A DNA stretch of 64,000 bases from a filamentous cyanobacterium ESFC-1 (GCA_000380225.1 KB904821.1:3670413-3734412); one strand, 5' to 3'. Positions 26,376 through 35,143 are shown, counted from the stretch's first letter. Notes: generated by a model not told the origin, from the sequence alone. Numbers and translations are program-made.

Positions 26376-26408
26376 TTTCAGCGTCAAAAAGCAAGTTTAA
26401 GTTTCTGG
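26376..26408. repeat. 33-bp dispersed repeat, copy 1
   Basis: TTTCAGCGTCAAAAAGCAAG followed by TTTAAGTTTCTGG. A copy with two changes lies at 39853-39885. It lies in the devB-devC gap. Confidence 0.7.
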
Positions 26409-26476
26409 GAAGTTATTACTCAAAAATTTCTGAATAGGCAATTAACCGTTGTAAATTGTAAATTGTACATTGTCAA

Positions 26477-27679
26477 TTAAATTTCAATATCCACTAACAC
26501 TTTCGCATTAGTTAAACCAGAAACGCGACGACTGGCTTCGGGAGAAAGTAGAATATCCACTTCAACGACTCGCGCATCGGTATCGGCGGCGGGATCGGTG
26601 TCGAGAACGTCTTTTTTACCAATTTGTAAGCCCACGCGATCGACAATTCCGGTTAAGGGTTGGGAGAATGAGCCGTTTTCGCTGATAATTGTGGCTTTTT
26701 GACCAACTTTTACTTTCCCAATGTCGCTTTCGTAAACTTCCGCCACTACCACCATGCGATCGGTTTGACCTAACTCAACAATGCCCTCCTCACCGACACT
26801 TTCCCCCGGACGAGTTTGTATTTTGAGGATTTGACCGTCTACGGGGGCGCGAACAAAGGCGGTTTCGAGGTCGGTTTGGGCTTGTTGAACCGTGGCTTGG
26901 GCTTGTTGGACTTCGGCTTGGGCTTTGGCAAGATCGACGGGGCGAATTTCGGCGATGCGATCGCGATTGGCTTGGGCTTCTGCGATTTGTTCGGAAAGGG
27001 TGTTCAGAGTGGTTTGATAAGTGGCTTGAGCTTCCTTTAAACGCTCTTGGGCGGTGTCGTATTGGGTGCGCCGTTGTTCCAAGTCAAAATCAGAAATTGC
27101 GCCCCCTGCGGCTAATTCTCGGAAGCGGTTGTACTCGCTTTCGGCGTTGCGAAGTTCGGCTTGGAGGCGGTTGAATGTGGCTTGTCGGGTTTGGATTTCC
27201 CCTTCTCGTTGGGCTTGCAGGCGTTGGATTGTGGCTGCGGCGGCTTGGATTTCTCCGGTTTTGGCCCCGGCTTCGACAATGCGGAGATTAGCTACAGCGA
27301 CGTTTAGATCGGCGATCGCGCGATCGAGGGCGGCTTGTAGGCGATCGCGATCGTCGAGTTCGGCGATAATTTGATTGGCTTCAACCCGATCCCCTTCTTC
27401 TACCAGCAATTTTGACACCTTTGCCGCGCCTAAAGTGGGGGGAGGAGAGAGTTGAATCGCCTCTCCTTGAGGTTCAAGTCGTCCTAACGCCGTGACGGAT
27501 GTCAGGATTGGTGAGGCGGCGGTTTGGGGGGTTACAGCGTCTTCTGAGGTGGGTTGGCGCAGATTGCTAACGGCAAAGATTGTGCCAATACCCACAACAC
27601 CCACTGCCGCGATCGCGATCGCCCATTTTGCGCCAGAATGGGAGACTAAAGAATTTAAAAATCGAGGTTCATCGCCCAT
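26477..27679 (-). CDS. devB: DevB-family membrane-fusion protein (HlyD type)
   Basis: The periplasmic adaptor subunit of the exporter, 400 residues. A signal anchor lies at about 18-37 (AKWAIAIAAVGVVGIGTIF). A biotinyl-lipoyl-like half motif follows (VTALGRLEPQGEAIQLS...VEEGDRVEANQIIAELDDRDRL), then an Ala/Gln-rich helical hairpin (about 115-265), the second lipoyl half (AFVRAPVDGQILKIQTRPGESV) and a beta-barrel domain. This matches DevB, whose hairpin is typical in length. It is first in the minus-strand operon and is divergent from the TetR-type regulator 286 bp away. Confidence 0.9.
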   Translation of the reverse strand: MGDEPRFLNSLVSHSGAKWAIAIAAVGVVGIGTIFAVSNLRQPTSEDAVTPQTAASPILTSVTALGRLEPQGEAIQLSPPPTLGAAKVSKLLVEEGDRVEANQIIAELDDRDRLQAALDRAIADLNVAVANLRIVEAGAKTGEIQAAAATIQRLQAQREGEIQTRQATFNRLQAELRNAESEYNRFRELAAGGAISDFDLEQRRTQYDTAQERLKEAQATYQTTLNTLSEQIAEAQANRDRIAEIRPVDLAKAQAEVQQAQATVQQAQTDLETAFVRAPVDGQILKIQTRPGESVGEEGIVELGQTDRMVVVAEVYESDIGKVKVGQKATIISENGSFSQPLTGIVDRVGLQIGKKDVLDTDPAADTDARVVEVDILLSPEASRRVSGLTNAKVLVDIEI

Positions 27680-27726
27680 AATATCGTCAAGATTCTTAAT
27701 AATTCAGAAGTGAGTCATGACAACAG

Positions 27727-27858
27727 CTATTTGCCGGGAAACAAGCGTTTACGCCCTTTTTGGCGGTCTAGTTTGGCCAGCAATCGTTGGCAACGTTTGA
27801 GTTGATTGTTGAGAATTTCGTCACTTACGGCGATCGTTAAAAACAGAATTGACAGTAG
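27727..27858 (-). pseudogene. Short coding-like remnant in the devB-tetR gap
   Basis: An open stretch of 43 codons ends in SDEILNNQLKRCQRLLAKLD and RQKGRKRLFPGK, then TAG. Its composition (Lys/Arg-rich amphipathic helix, clean end) looks like protein rather than noise, but there is no ATG/GTG start in frame. An out-of-frame ATG at about 27872 reads a few codons and stops. It could be the tail of a lost gene or a small gene broken by a frameshift. The family is not recognised. Confidence 0.3.
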
Positions 27859-27894
27859 TTAAGACTTCCATAATGTCGCCTCTCGACCTAGACT

Positions 27895-27908
27895 AGACCG
27901 TTCAGTTT
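27895..27908. promoter_or_regulatory. Candidate TetR-type operator
   Basis: AGACCG-TT-CAGTTT is an imperfect palindrome (four of six arm positions pair) of the kind TetR-family repressors bind. It lies 57 bp upstream of the regulator start and in the gap shared with devB. It was assigned by eye. Confidence 0.4.
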
Positions 27909-27965
27909 GATTTTCCTTAACTACAGAATAGACCCCAATCTTTGAGGGTGTCAACCAATGAAAGT

Positions 27966-28592
27966 ATGATAAATTCAGATATCCCGCAGCCTACCTTGAA
28001 TCCTAAAGCCGAACAAATTTTAAAGGGTGCAATGCCCGAATTTCTCAAACAGGGTTACGCCCGCACTAGCATGGACAAAGTTGCGAAAGCGGCGGGAGTA
28101 TCCAAACAAACCCTTTACAGCCATTTTTCCGACAAAGAAGGGCTGTTTACCGCCTTAGTACAGCACATCGCCTCTCAAAAGTTTTGTATTGTCTGGTCGA
28201 AACCCTTACAAGGTGAACCTGAAACCGTGTTGCGCGATCTCGGTCAGCGTTTACTGCTTGAGAATATGCACGACAAGGAATACTTGCGTTTTTGCCGTTT
28301 GATTGTCAGCGAATCCGAACAACGCCCCGATCTCGCGCAATTATTTCTCCGCAATATTTGTCAACCTGCGGCGGCTGTTTTAACGAAATATCTGAGCGAT
28401 CGCACTGAGTTGAATATTAGCGACCCGGAAGCCACTTCCCGCATTTTTGTCGGTTCGCTAATTCACTTTATTATGATCCAAGAAGTGCTACACGGTCACG
28501 CAATTATGCCCATGGATGCCAATCGTTTGATTGATAGCTTGATTGATTTGATTGTAAAGACGCGATCGCCCTGTGATGAAATACCCAATTAA
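27966..28592 (+). CDS. TetR/AcrR-family transcriptional regulator
   Basis: A 208-residue repressor-type regulator. The N-terminal helix-turn-helix reads AEQILKGAMPEFLKQGYARTSMDKVAKAAGVSKQTLYSHFSDKEGLF (about 14-60), the standard TetR form. The rest is an all-helical ligand domain of the AefR-like C-terminal type (FCRLIVSESEQRPDLAQLF). The start is ATG 27966; an upstream TTG at 27942 is less likely. Being divergent from devB, it probably controls the exporter and itself in response to an exported or toxic compound (inference). Confidence 0.88.
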   Translation: MINSDIPQPTLNPKAEQILKGAMPEFLKQGYARTSMDKVAKAAGVSKQTLYSHFSDKEGLFTALVQHIASQKFCIVWSKPLQGEPETVLRDLGQRLLLENMHDKEYLRFCRLIVSESEQRPDLAQLFLRNICQPAAAVLTKYLSDRTELNISDPEATSRIFVGSLIHFIMIQEVLHGHAIMPMDANRLIDSLIDLIVKTRSPCDEIPN

Positions 28593-28768
28593 CTACTTTT
28601 GAACAGTTTTTACAATCTGACTGGACTTCAGAAACCCAACAAGCTTGGATTGATGCTTACGGGGCAATTACCGCATTAATGCTAGATGGTGCTGACTATT
28701 CTGCTGATATTCTGAATCTGGATGCTAAAGCAATGGCTGATAAATTGACAGCCCAATTCTTAGGATGA
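28592..28768 (+). pseudogene. C-terminal fragment of a globin-like gene
   Basis: Directly after the regulator stop, an open frame without a start reads TTFEQFLQSDWTSETQQAWI, then DAYGAITALMLDGADYSADI, ending AMADKLTAQFLG and a TGA stop. The W...AY..I...ML pattern is that of the last two helices (G and H) of cyanobacterial single-domain haemoglobins. The haem-binding half is absent. It may be the leftover of a deletion that fused the end of this gene to the regulator locus. Confidence 0.5.
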
Positions 28769-28846
28769 AAAAAGGAGAGAAATGGCTGTATCTTCCCCTT
28801 TAGAATTTTGCAACTTAACAAGCGATCGCGTCAGTCCCAATTGCCT

Positions 28847-29587
28847 TTATACCGTGGGCAAATCGAACAACACTGTTGTCATATAGCGTTCGGCCCATTC
28901 GTCCCCAAATGCCTTTTCTAAGACGCGGCGGGTTTTGTCGTTTTGTTGCTGTTTTGTGCAATAATTACGCTGACCCTCCAGATAAACTGAGGATATTTCT
29001 GACCCTACAGGTTGCGTCTGGCTGGCGAGGGAACAATGAGCTTCTAAAAAACCGATAACGCGATGAAGAAAGCGCTGTTCCTCGTTAGGGTCAGCAGGAC
29101 GAATAAATAAGCAAAATTCTGAGAAAATATCCCCCCATTCCGGTAACTCTCGCGGTTGGGCAAAGTCCGGGGTGGGCAGTTGGGATAATGCTCCGTGATA
29201 ATCTGAGGATAAGGTTTTTTCGGCATTGGTGGGGGAAAGGTCGGCGATCGCGGCGCTAATTTGACCGCGGCCTCCGACTAAATCGCAGCCAAACATGGGC
29301 AGAGGATAGCCTTCACGGGGAAACATCACGCAATGCAAAATATCCAAGTTTTTGCCGACTTTCGCCAATTCTAGGTGCATTTTGCGAAATTCCCGGCTTT
29401 GATAGCAGCAGTTTTCGATTCGCAGTTTTTCCCCTTCTAAACGCCCTTCAATGTAGCCTAAATCTTCAGGGAGGAGGAAGGGTTCGAGATCGAGATGAGT
29501 TTGCCAAGTGGAGATAATGCCATGAGCGAGTTGTTGAATTAAAGGATGTAAATCGTCTTTTACCGAACTATAAGCTGTTTGTACCAT
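28847..29587 (-). CDS. pcyA: Phycocyanobilin:ferredoxin oxidoreductase
   Basis: Reduces biliverdin IXalpha by four electrons from ferredoxin to phycocyanobilin, the chromophore of phycobilisomes, Cph1-type phytochromes and most cyanobacteriochromes. The 246-residue product keeps the catalytic set Glu73 (FRKMHLE), His85 (DILHCVMFP) and Asp102 (FGCDLVGG). Their 12- and 17-residue spacing equals that of Glu76/His88/Asp105 in the Synechocystis enzyme. It is complete, starts at ATG 29587 and is divergent from tatA. It is relevant to the predicted bilin-binding GAF protein at 57238-57735. Confidence 0.97.
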   Translation of the reverse strand: MVQTAYSSVKDDLHPLIQQLAHGIISTWQTHLDLEPFLLPEDLGYIEGRLEGEKLRIENCCYQSREFRKMHLELAKVGKNLDILHCVMFPREGYPLPMFGCDLVGGRGQISAAIADLSPTNAEKTLSSDYHGALSQLPTPDFAQPRELPEWGDIFSEFCLFIRPADPNEEQRFLHRVIGFLEAHCSLASQTQPVGSEISSVYLEGQRNYCTKQQQNDKTRRVLEKAFGDEWAERYMTTVLFDLPTV

Positions 29588-29697
29588 TTGAATTTAAACT
29601 TTTAGAGATGACTCATCACTGTGGATAAGGATATACTGAAATAGAACCAATCTTGACGAAATAGTTGGATTTATTTACATAATATTAGGAGTCATTT

Positions 29698-29862
29698 ATG
29701 TTTGGTTTGGGCTGGCCGGAAGTGATTGTCATTGGTGTTGTTGCAACGTTATTCTTTGGAGGGAAAAAGATTCCTGAAATGGGAAGCGCCCTCGGTAAAA
29801 CTTTACGCGGTTTCAAAGAAGAATTAGATAATCCGAGTTCTGACGAATTAGAAGAAGATTAA
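29698..29862 (+). CDS. tatA: Twin-arginine translocase subunit TatA/E
   Basis: A 54-residue protein, shorter than usual gene-calling cut-offs. It reads MFGLGWPEVIVIGVVATLFFGGKKIPEM, then an amphipathic GSALGKTLRGFKEEL and an acidic tail ending LEED. This is the TatA/TatB topology: a short N-terminal transmembrane helix, the FG hinge with FGGKKIPE, then an amphipathic helix. It forms the protein-conducting part of the Tat pathway that exports folded proteins across thylakoid and plasma membranes. AGGAG at 29687-29691 is the ribosome-binding site. A terminator follows at 29871-29893. Two predicted Tat substrates are encoded in this window (30348 and 47594). Confidence 0.95.
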   Translation: MFGLGWPEVIVIGVVATLFFGGKKIPEMGSALGKTLRGFKEELDNPSSDELEED

Positions 29863-29870
29863 TCCCTCAA

Positions 29871-29893
29871 AAACCCCCAGTTAATCTGGGGTT
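29871..29893 (+). terminator. Rho-independent terminator after tatA
   Basis: CCCCAG-TTAAT-CTGGGG, preceded by A residues and followed by TTTTGTTATTTT, eight bases after the tatA stop. This is a classic intrinsic terminator. Confidence 0.85.
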
Positions 29894-29894
29894 T

Positions 29895-30347
29895 TGTTAT
29901 TTTACTCCATTGTTTTTAGTTGTAGTCTTGCTGGAGTTTAACTGTCCTGTTCTCAACTATCGAGTTGTAACCCTACAGGGTTGCTATAAGTTGTTGTCGC
30001 GGTTTCCCGATGCCCTAGAACATGAGAGATGAGCTTGAACTGCCCAAGGCGCGATCGCGATTCACAATATTAACCAGGCAAAGATTGAAGGTTAATCATC
30101 TCATCATTAACTTGCAAGTTATTGGCAATAACGCTGCCACCAGAGATCGAGAATCCATTAAAAAGCTTAAAAAAACTTAATCTGTGGAAAAATCCACTAA
30201 AATAACACCCATTCTCTGAGATTTTTCGTGTTAACTTTTGTAAATATGGATCAACCCTGGGCGGCGCGATCGCCTCGGTACAAAAATCAGGATAAACAGT
30301 AAAAATTAACAGTTTTTTGTGTGGAAGAGGAGTTTCTTGCTTAACTC
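29895..30347. other. Intergenic region with small repeats, no recognised gene
   Basis: A hairpin AACCCT-A-AGGGTT type element lies near 29969-29982 (GTAACCCTACAGGGTTGC), a segment common as a cyanobacterial dispersed repeat. From about 30050 to 30180 one frame stays open (FTILTRQRLKVNHLIINLQV...IKKLKKT) but has no start or ribosome-binding site and matches nothing I know. The last 40 bp carry AGAGGAG at about 30326-30332, which may serve the next gene. Confidence 0.45.
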
Positions 30348-32288
30348 ATGAGTCAATCGTCTAATTCTTCGTTTTCTCAACCGATTTCTCGCCGTACCGC
30401 CCTCAAAGTCATGGGAGCAACGGCAGTAGGGGCAGGAATTGGTTATTCTCGCTTTGTCAAACCCGAACCCACCCTACATCAACCGGACAGCCTCGATCTC
30501 CCCCGTCGTCTGAGCAAACCCCAAAAAGTCGTCGTGATTGGGGCAGGATTAGCCGGACTCGCTTGTGCTTACGAACTCAGCCAGCGAGGATTTGAGGTTA
30601 CATTGCTCGAAAAAGCGCCGCAACTCGGCGGTAAAATCGCCAGTTGGACGATTAACGTCGGGGATGAGACATTTCGTATGGAACACGGCTTCCACGGCTT
30701 TTTCCCGCAATATTACAACCTCAAAAGCATTGTCAGCGAACTCAGCATCGAGCAGAATTTCAAATCCCTGGAATTTTATTCTCTCGTTTTTCGCGATCGC
30801 ACCTACAACCCAGAAGTCTTCCGTCCCAGTCATTCGGCATTCCCCTGGAATATCGTCGATCTCGCCATTTCCTCCCCCAATCGCTTGCAATGGGGTATCA
30901 ACCTTACCAAAATCAAACATTTGCAAGTTTTTCACGCCATCACGGGCTTTAAAATCCCCCGTACCTTCAAAAATTACGACAGCATCAGCGTTGCCGATTG
31001 GGTAGACAAAGACTTCCCCCAAGGCTTGTATGACTTGTACTTCCTACCCTTCGCCAAATCCAGCCTCAACGCCCCCGACTCACTCAGCGCCGGGGAATTA
31101 TTGCAATTTTTCCACTTCTACTTTTTTGGCAATCCCGAAGGCCTAGCCTTCAACGGCACAGTAGACGATATGGGAACCAGTTTAGTCAATCCTATCGCCG
31201 CCGCAATCGAGCGCAACGGCGGCAAAATCGTCTCAGAAGCCACTGTGAGCGAGATAAAGGCTGAAAACAATCAAATTGTGTCGTTAACCTATCAAAAAGG
31301 CGATTCTCAGACCGATGTTCCCTTCTGGGTCGAATCCAACGAGTTAATTAGTGACGAGGATACCCCATATTACGGGGCGGGCGATCGCGTCTATCTTGCC
31401 CAAGACGACGAAAACGCCCTGTCCCTAACCTGTACCCACCAAGGTTGTACCGTTCAACGACAAGAAAACGGTGAATTTATCTGTCCTTGTCACGGCGCGA
31501 GATACAATCGCCAAGGAGAGGTGGTGAGTGGCCCGGCCAAGCGGGATTTAGCGCGTTTTGAGATTCGCGATCGCGCCGACGACTCCATCCAACTGATCGC
31601 CGCCAACCCCACCCCACCCCAACAACAAGAAACCATCGCCGCCGATTACTACTGCATCGCCACCGATGTCCCTGGGACTCGTCACCTGTTTAACCTCATC
31701 CAAGGGGACATCGACCCCAAAGTGCCGCAACAAGTGGCAAATCTCGCCGTTTCTGACCCCTTTGCCGTAGCCCGTTTTTGGTTTGACCGGGATTTCGAGT
31801 GGGAACACAGCAACTTTGCCTCCCTATCCGGTTATGCCCTCACCGACAGCATCACCCTGTACCACCGCATCCAAGCACAATTTATCGATTGGTCGCAGCG
31901 TACTGGCAACAGTGTCATTGAGTTACACGCTTATTGCTACAAAGAAAAAGAGTTTCCCACCCAAGAAGCCCTGCTAACCACCTTTGAACGGGAATTGTAT
32001 GAAATCGTCCCCGCTTTAAAACAAGCCAACCTCCTACACCGAGAATTGGTCAACCAGAAGAACTTTTCGGGCTACCCCCCCAACAGCTACGCCGATCGTC
32101 CCGACACCGAAAGCGGCATTTCTAACCTGATGTTTGCGGGGGATTGGGTCAAAATGCCTTTCCCCTGCGGCTTAATGGAACGGGCGGTTACCAGTGGTTT
32201 ACTTGCGGCTAATGGCATTCTTTATCAAGAAGGATTACAACGGCGATCGCTCCTCTCGGTCAATCCAGAGGGGATATTTAAGATTTAG
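30348..32288 (+). CDS. Tat-exported carotenoid desaturase-like flavoprotein with inserted Rieske domain
   Basis: A 646-residue protein. Residues about 14-32 form a twin-arginine signal (SRRTALKVMGATAVGAGIG). The FAD fold is KVVVIGAGLAGLACAYELSQ (about 62-82) with GGKIASW, then FRMEHGFHGFFPQYYNL, a motif I associate with the CrtU/CruE group (beta-carotene desaturase/methyltransferase). A Rieske [2Fe-2S] domain (CTHQGC and CPCHG, about 362-386) is inserted into the middle. The C-terminal FAD-binding end reads LMFAGDWVKMPFPCGLMERAV. It probably acts on the rings of a carotenoid in or beside the membrane (inference). A less likely alternative is a general amine-oxidase-type enzyme. Confidence 0.7.
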   Translation: MSQSSNSSFSQPISRRTALKVMGATAVGAGIGYSRFVKPEPTLHQPDSLDLPRRLSKPQKVVVIGAGLAGLACAYELSQRGFEVTLLEKAPQLGGKIASWTINVGDETFRMEHGFHGFFPQYYNLKSIVSELSIEQNFKSLEFYSLVFRDRTYNPEVFRPSHSAFPWNIVDLAISSPNRLQWGINLTKIKHLQVFHAITGFKIPRTFKNYDSISVADWVDKDFPQGLYDLYFLPFAKSSLNAPDSLSAGELLQFFHFYFFGNPEGLAFNGTVDDMGTSLVNPIAAAIERNGGKIVSEATVSEIKAENNQIVSLTYQKGDSQTDVPFWVESNELISDEDTPYYGAGDRVYLAQDDENALSLTCTHQGCTVQRQENGEFICPCHGARYNRQGEVVSGPAKRDLARFEIRDRADDSIQLIAANPTPPQQQETIAADYYCIATDVPGTRHLFNLIQGDIDPKVPQQVANLAVSDPFAVARFWFDRDFEWEHSNFASLSGYALTDSITLYHRIQAQFIDWSQRTGNSVIELHAYCYKEKEFPTQEALLTTFERELYEIVPALKQANLLHRELVNQKNFSGYPPNSYADRPDTESGISNLMFAGDWVKMPFPCGLMERAVTSGLLAANGILYQEGLQRRSLLSVNPEGIFKI

Positions 32289-32357
32289 TCCTTGGTCATT
32301 TGTCCTTTGTCCTTTGTCCTTGGTTGTTGGTTGTTGGTTATTGGTTATTGGTTATTT
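32288..32357. repeat. Heptamer short tandem repeat array
   Basis: TTTGTCC and TTGGTTG/TTGGTTA units begin exactly at the stop codon of the preceding gene. A second GATTGCC/GACTGCC array lies at about 32430-32460, next to the kinase gene end. Confidence 0.8.
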
Positions 32358-32478
32358 GTACCGTTTCCCCACATCCCTCAATTGGTAATTGGTAACTGGT
32401 AATTGGTAATTTCCCCCCACCTCCCCCCCCGACTGCCGATTGCCGATTGCCGATTGCCCCTTAATCGCTGATAACTGT

Positions 32479-34392
32479 TCAAAGCTCATCCGGGGCTTGG
32501 GGGATTTCCTTTTCTTCGTCTTTGTTCTCCTCCTCTGAATTGTCGGGAGTTGGAGTTGGGGACGGAGTTGGAGTTGGGGACGGAGTTGGAGTTGGGGACG
32601 GAGTTGGTGATGGGGACGGGGACGGAGTTGGAGTTGGGGACGGCTGCGGTTGTGCGGCGGCTTTGCGTTCTCTGGCGCGATCGCTCAATTCTTGGAATTT
32701 TTTGCGCCAATACTGGTTATTCGGAACATTACTGTTACCAAAAGCAATCACATCATCCCATTTTCCGGCATCAAAGGCGGCTTGGGCTTCTTGGAAACGT
32801 TCTTCGGCTTCTGACCAAGTTTTGCGCCAACTCCCGATTAAATTCTGGGCTTCTTCATGGGTTTGATTGCTAGGATTAATGCCGCGCAGTTGTGCGATCG
32901 CGCCCCTTAAATCCCCATTTTCATATTTTCGGCGGGCCGCGGCAATAATTTCGGCAGCGTTGGGGGTGGGTTCACTCGGAGAGGGTTCCGTGGGGGAAGG
33001 TTCAGGAGGTTCGGGTTCGAGGGCGATATTTTCGGGACATTGGATATACCGAGAAGCGTTGTAGACCCAACCGGATTGCGGATTTTGGATTTCGACCCAA
33101 CCTTGGGATTGTTGACCCGTCAGAGTCAATTCTGTGCCGCGTTGCACCACTCCCACCACGGTATCTCCTGGCCCGGATCGCACATTCAGCGCATCAATAG
33201 CCACGGTACAAACGCCAGCCCCCGGTTCAGAAACCCGCGGCCCACCCCCCGGATTGTCGCTAAATTCAAACCGACGCATCGCAAAAGAAGTCCCAAACGC
33301 GATCGCGAAAATCGTCAATAACGCCCCCCCGAAAAAAAGTATCGGCAAGTTGTCTTTTTTCGGGGTAGAAAGTCCCTGACCTTGAGGCGTTGGGGTTTTG
33401 GGTAAAGGGCGGGTTTTCTGGGTAGCGGGGGGTTGATTTTGACCGCCGACCACAAAGGTAGCTTGTTGCGACAAGGGTATCGAGGCAGGAGGTGACGGAG
33501 AAGGGGACGGTGTAGACGGTGTAACCGGGGAAGGAGGCGCAGTGGGGGGTTGAGTTGGCGCGATCGCGACCGCCACCGCTTCCAAATCCGCCAGCACTTC
33601 CGGGGCTGTTTGATAACGCTCGCGAAAATGATATTTGACCATTTTGGTCAAAATTGCCGCTAACTGCCCGTCTAGGCTGCTCTTATGCTGCCAGAGAATC
33701 TCTCCGGTGTGGGGGTCGTATTGAAACTGCGTCGGATTAATCCCGGTTGCGGCCTGAATCGCAATCACTCCCAACCCGTACAAATCGCTACCCGGTCGCG
33801 GTTGACCCTTGGCTTGTTCGCTGGCCATATAGCCCGGTGTCCCAATGGCGACGGTGTGGGGGGCGTTACTATCGGGGGCTAAAATAATCTGAGTGCTGAC
33901 TTGTTTGACCGCACCAAAGTCTACCAAGACCAGTTGGCCATCAGCTTTGCGCCGCAAAATGTTATCCGGTTTAATATCCCGGTGAATTGCCCCTTGAGTG
34001 TGAACAAAGTCTAGAATGGGCAGAACTTGGCGCAGCATTTGGACGATTTTACGATTCGACCAAGGCTGTTGGGGAATTAACTCTTGGGTGAGGTCGTGGC
34101 CTTCGACATAATCTTGGATCAGGTAAAATTGGCGGTCTTCTTCAAAATATGCCAAAAGCCGAGGAATTTGACCGTGGTCGCCCAAAGCTTCTAAAATTTC
34201 GGCTTCTGAATTGAACAAGCGCTGCGCGGTGGGTAGAAACTCAGGATTTGGGTTAACCAGTTTCAACTGTTTGACCACGCACAACGGATTTCCCGGACGG
34301 CGTGTATCCTGTGCGAGATAGGTCTGGCCAAAGCCCCCTGCACTCAGAGTTTGAATAATTTTGTAACGCCCGTCAAGGAGTTTGCCGATCAT
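32479..34392 (-). CDS. Serine/threonine protein kinase with SH3b domain
   Basis: A 637-residue membrane-bound kinase of the Hanks type. The N-terminal kinase domain (about 1-270) has a Gly loop LSAGGFGQTYLA, VVKQLK, catalytic HRDIKPDN (137-144) and DFG (158-160), all intact. A Pro-rich linker follows, then a transmembrane segment at about 352-374, and a bacterial SH3 domain (about 396-450, IDALNVRSGPGDTVVG) outside the cytoplasm. A helical repeat region (about 480-600) and a low-complexity (Pro-Thr/Ser-Pro) tail end in an acidic stretch. The tail is encoded by an 18-bp tandem repeat at about 32548-32645. The SH3b domain may sense cell-wall material. Confidence 0.92.
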   Translation of the reverse strand: MIGKLLDGRYKIIQTLSAGGFGQTYLAQDTRRPGNPLCVVKQLKLVNPNPEFLPTAQRLFNSEAEILEALGDHGQIPRLLAYFEEDRQFYLIQDYVEGHDLTQELIPQQPWSNRKIVQMLRQVLPILDFVHTQGAIHRDIKPDNILRRKADGQLVLVDFGAVKQVSTQIILAPDSNAPHTVAIGTPGYMASEQAKGQPRPGSDLYGLGVIAIQAATGINPTQFQYDPHTGEILWQHKSSLDGQLAAILTKMVKYHFRERYQTAPEVLADLEAVAVAIAPTQPPTAPPSPVTPSTPSPSPSPPASIPLSQQATFVVGGQNQPPATQKTRPLPKTPTPQGQGLSTPKKDNLPILFFGGALLTIFAIAFGTSFAMRRFEFSDNPGGGPRVSEPGAGVCTVAIDALNVRSGPGDTVVGVVQRGTELTLTGQQSQGWVEIQNPQSGWVYNASRYIQCPENIALEPEPPEPSPTEPSPSEPTPNAAEIIAAARRKYENGDLRGAIAQLRGINPSNQTHEEAQNLIGSWRKTWSEAEERFQEAQAAFDAGKWDDVIAFGNSNVPNNQYWRKKFQELSDRARERKAAAQPQPSPTPTPSPSPSPTPSPTPTPSPTPTPSPTPTPDNSEEENKDEEKEIPQAPDEL

Positions 34393-34604
34393 GAGAAGAT
34401 GCGCGTTGAAAAAGTTTCATCCATCAATCTTGACATATTCGGTTCGGGATTGGTTTCATTCCGGGGGGTGTGATTCTGGCTTGTTTCCCAAACCGATAGA
34501 ATATTCATACCGTCCAAGTGGCGATCGCGATTTTTTCTGAACTTGGATTGATTGACGCGATCGACAATCTTGAGGACGAACAACGTTAACTTTGAATTTG
34601 CCTG

Positions 34605-34991
34605 ATGAAGCCTAAGTTTAAGACGGTTCAAGCTTGGGATCAAGCCCAACTTTTGATGCAACCGATTTTTATTCGTTTAGTAGATAATATCCGCAAAAAA
34701 CTCGAAGATTCTACCTGGAAAGGGACTTACGTCGAAAAGCAACATCCCGTCCCTGGTTATGAATTAACCCTGACGCGATCGCAAGAATCCTACACTTTTA
34801 ATTTATGGGAAATGTGTTACCGAATCTGTTTTCGCAACTACCAAAGTACCCATGCGGATAACACTCCGATAGAAGTGGAAATCGATACCGATCTTTTTGA
34901 TGCAGAAACCGGGGAAGTGGATTGGAATAAAATCGAAGATAAAACAAAAATAATTGTTGATGAAGTTTTCGCGACTTTACCATCGTTATAA
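34605..34991 (+). CDS. Conserved hypothetical protein
   Basis: A soluble, acidic 128-residue protein that I do not recognise by name. It is predicted as alpha/beta, starts MKPKFKTVQAWDQAQLLMQP and has a central LEDSTWKGTYVEKQHPVPGYEL, LWEMCYRICF and a C-terminal EVDWNKIEDKTKIIVDEVF. It has no signal, membrane segment or obvious catalytic motif. It is divergent from the kinase, with 212 bp between them. Coding character is good along its full length. Confidence 0.7.
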   Translation: MKPKFKTVQAWDQAQLLMQPIFIRLVDNIRKKLEDSTWKGTYVEKQHPVPGYELTLTRSQESYTFNLWEMCYRICFRNYQSTHADNTPIEVEIDTDLFDAETGEVDWNKIEDKTKIIVDEVFATLPSL

Positions 34992-35143
34992 GGAATTACC
35001 TTCAAATTTCTGGGGTTGAAAAAGCTTTAAGATTGGTCATACTTTCCTGCAACTGACTTGAGTCAGAGGGACTTAAAAATAGAGTAAAAAGACAACGCCG
35101 TAACGCTGTCTCCATTAAAATTATATGCAGTTGAGTTGGAGTT

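Noticed and set aside
24285-27679. DevBCA as evidence for heterocysts
   Set aside because: DevBCA paralogues are widespread in cyanobacteria. No heterocyst genes (hetR, hgl cluster, nif) are in the window.
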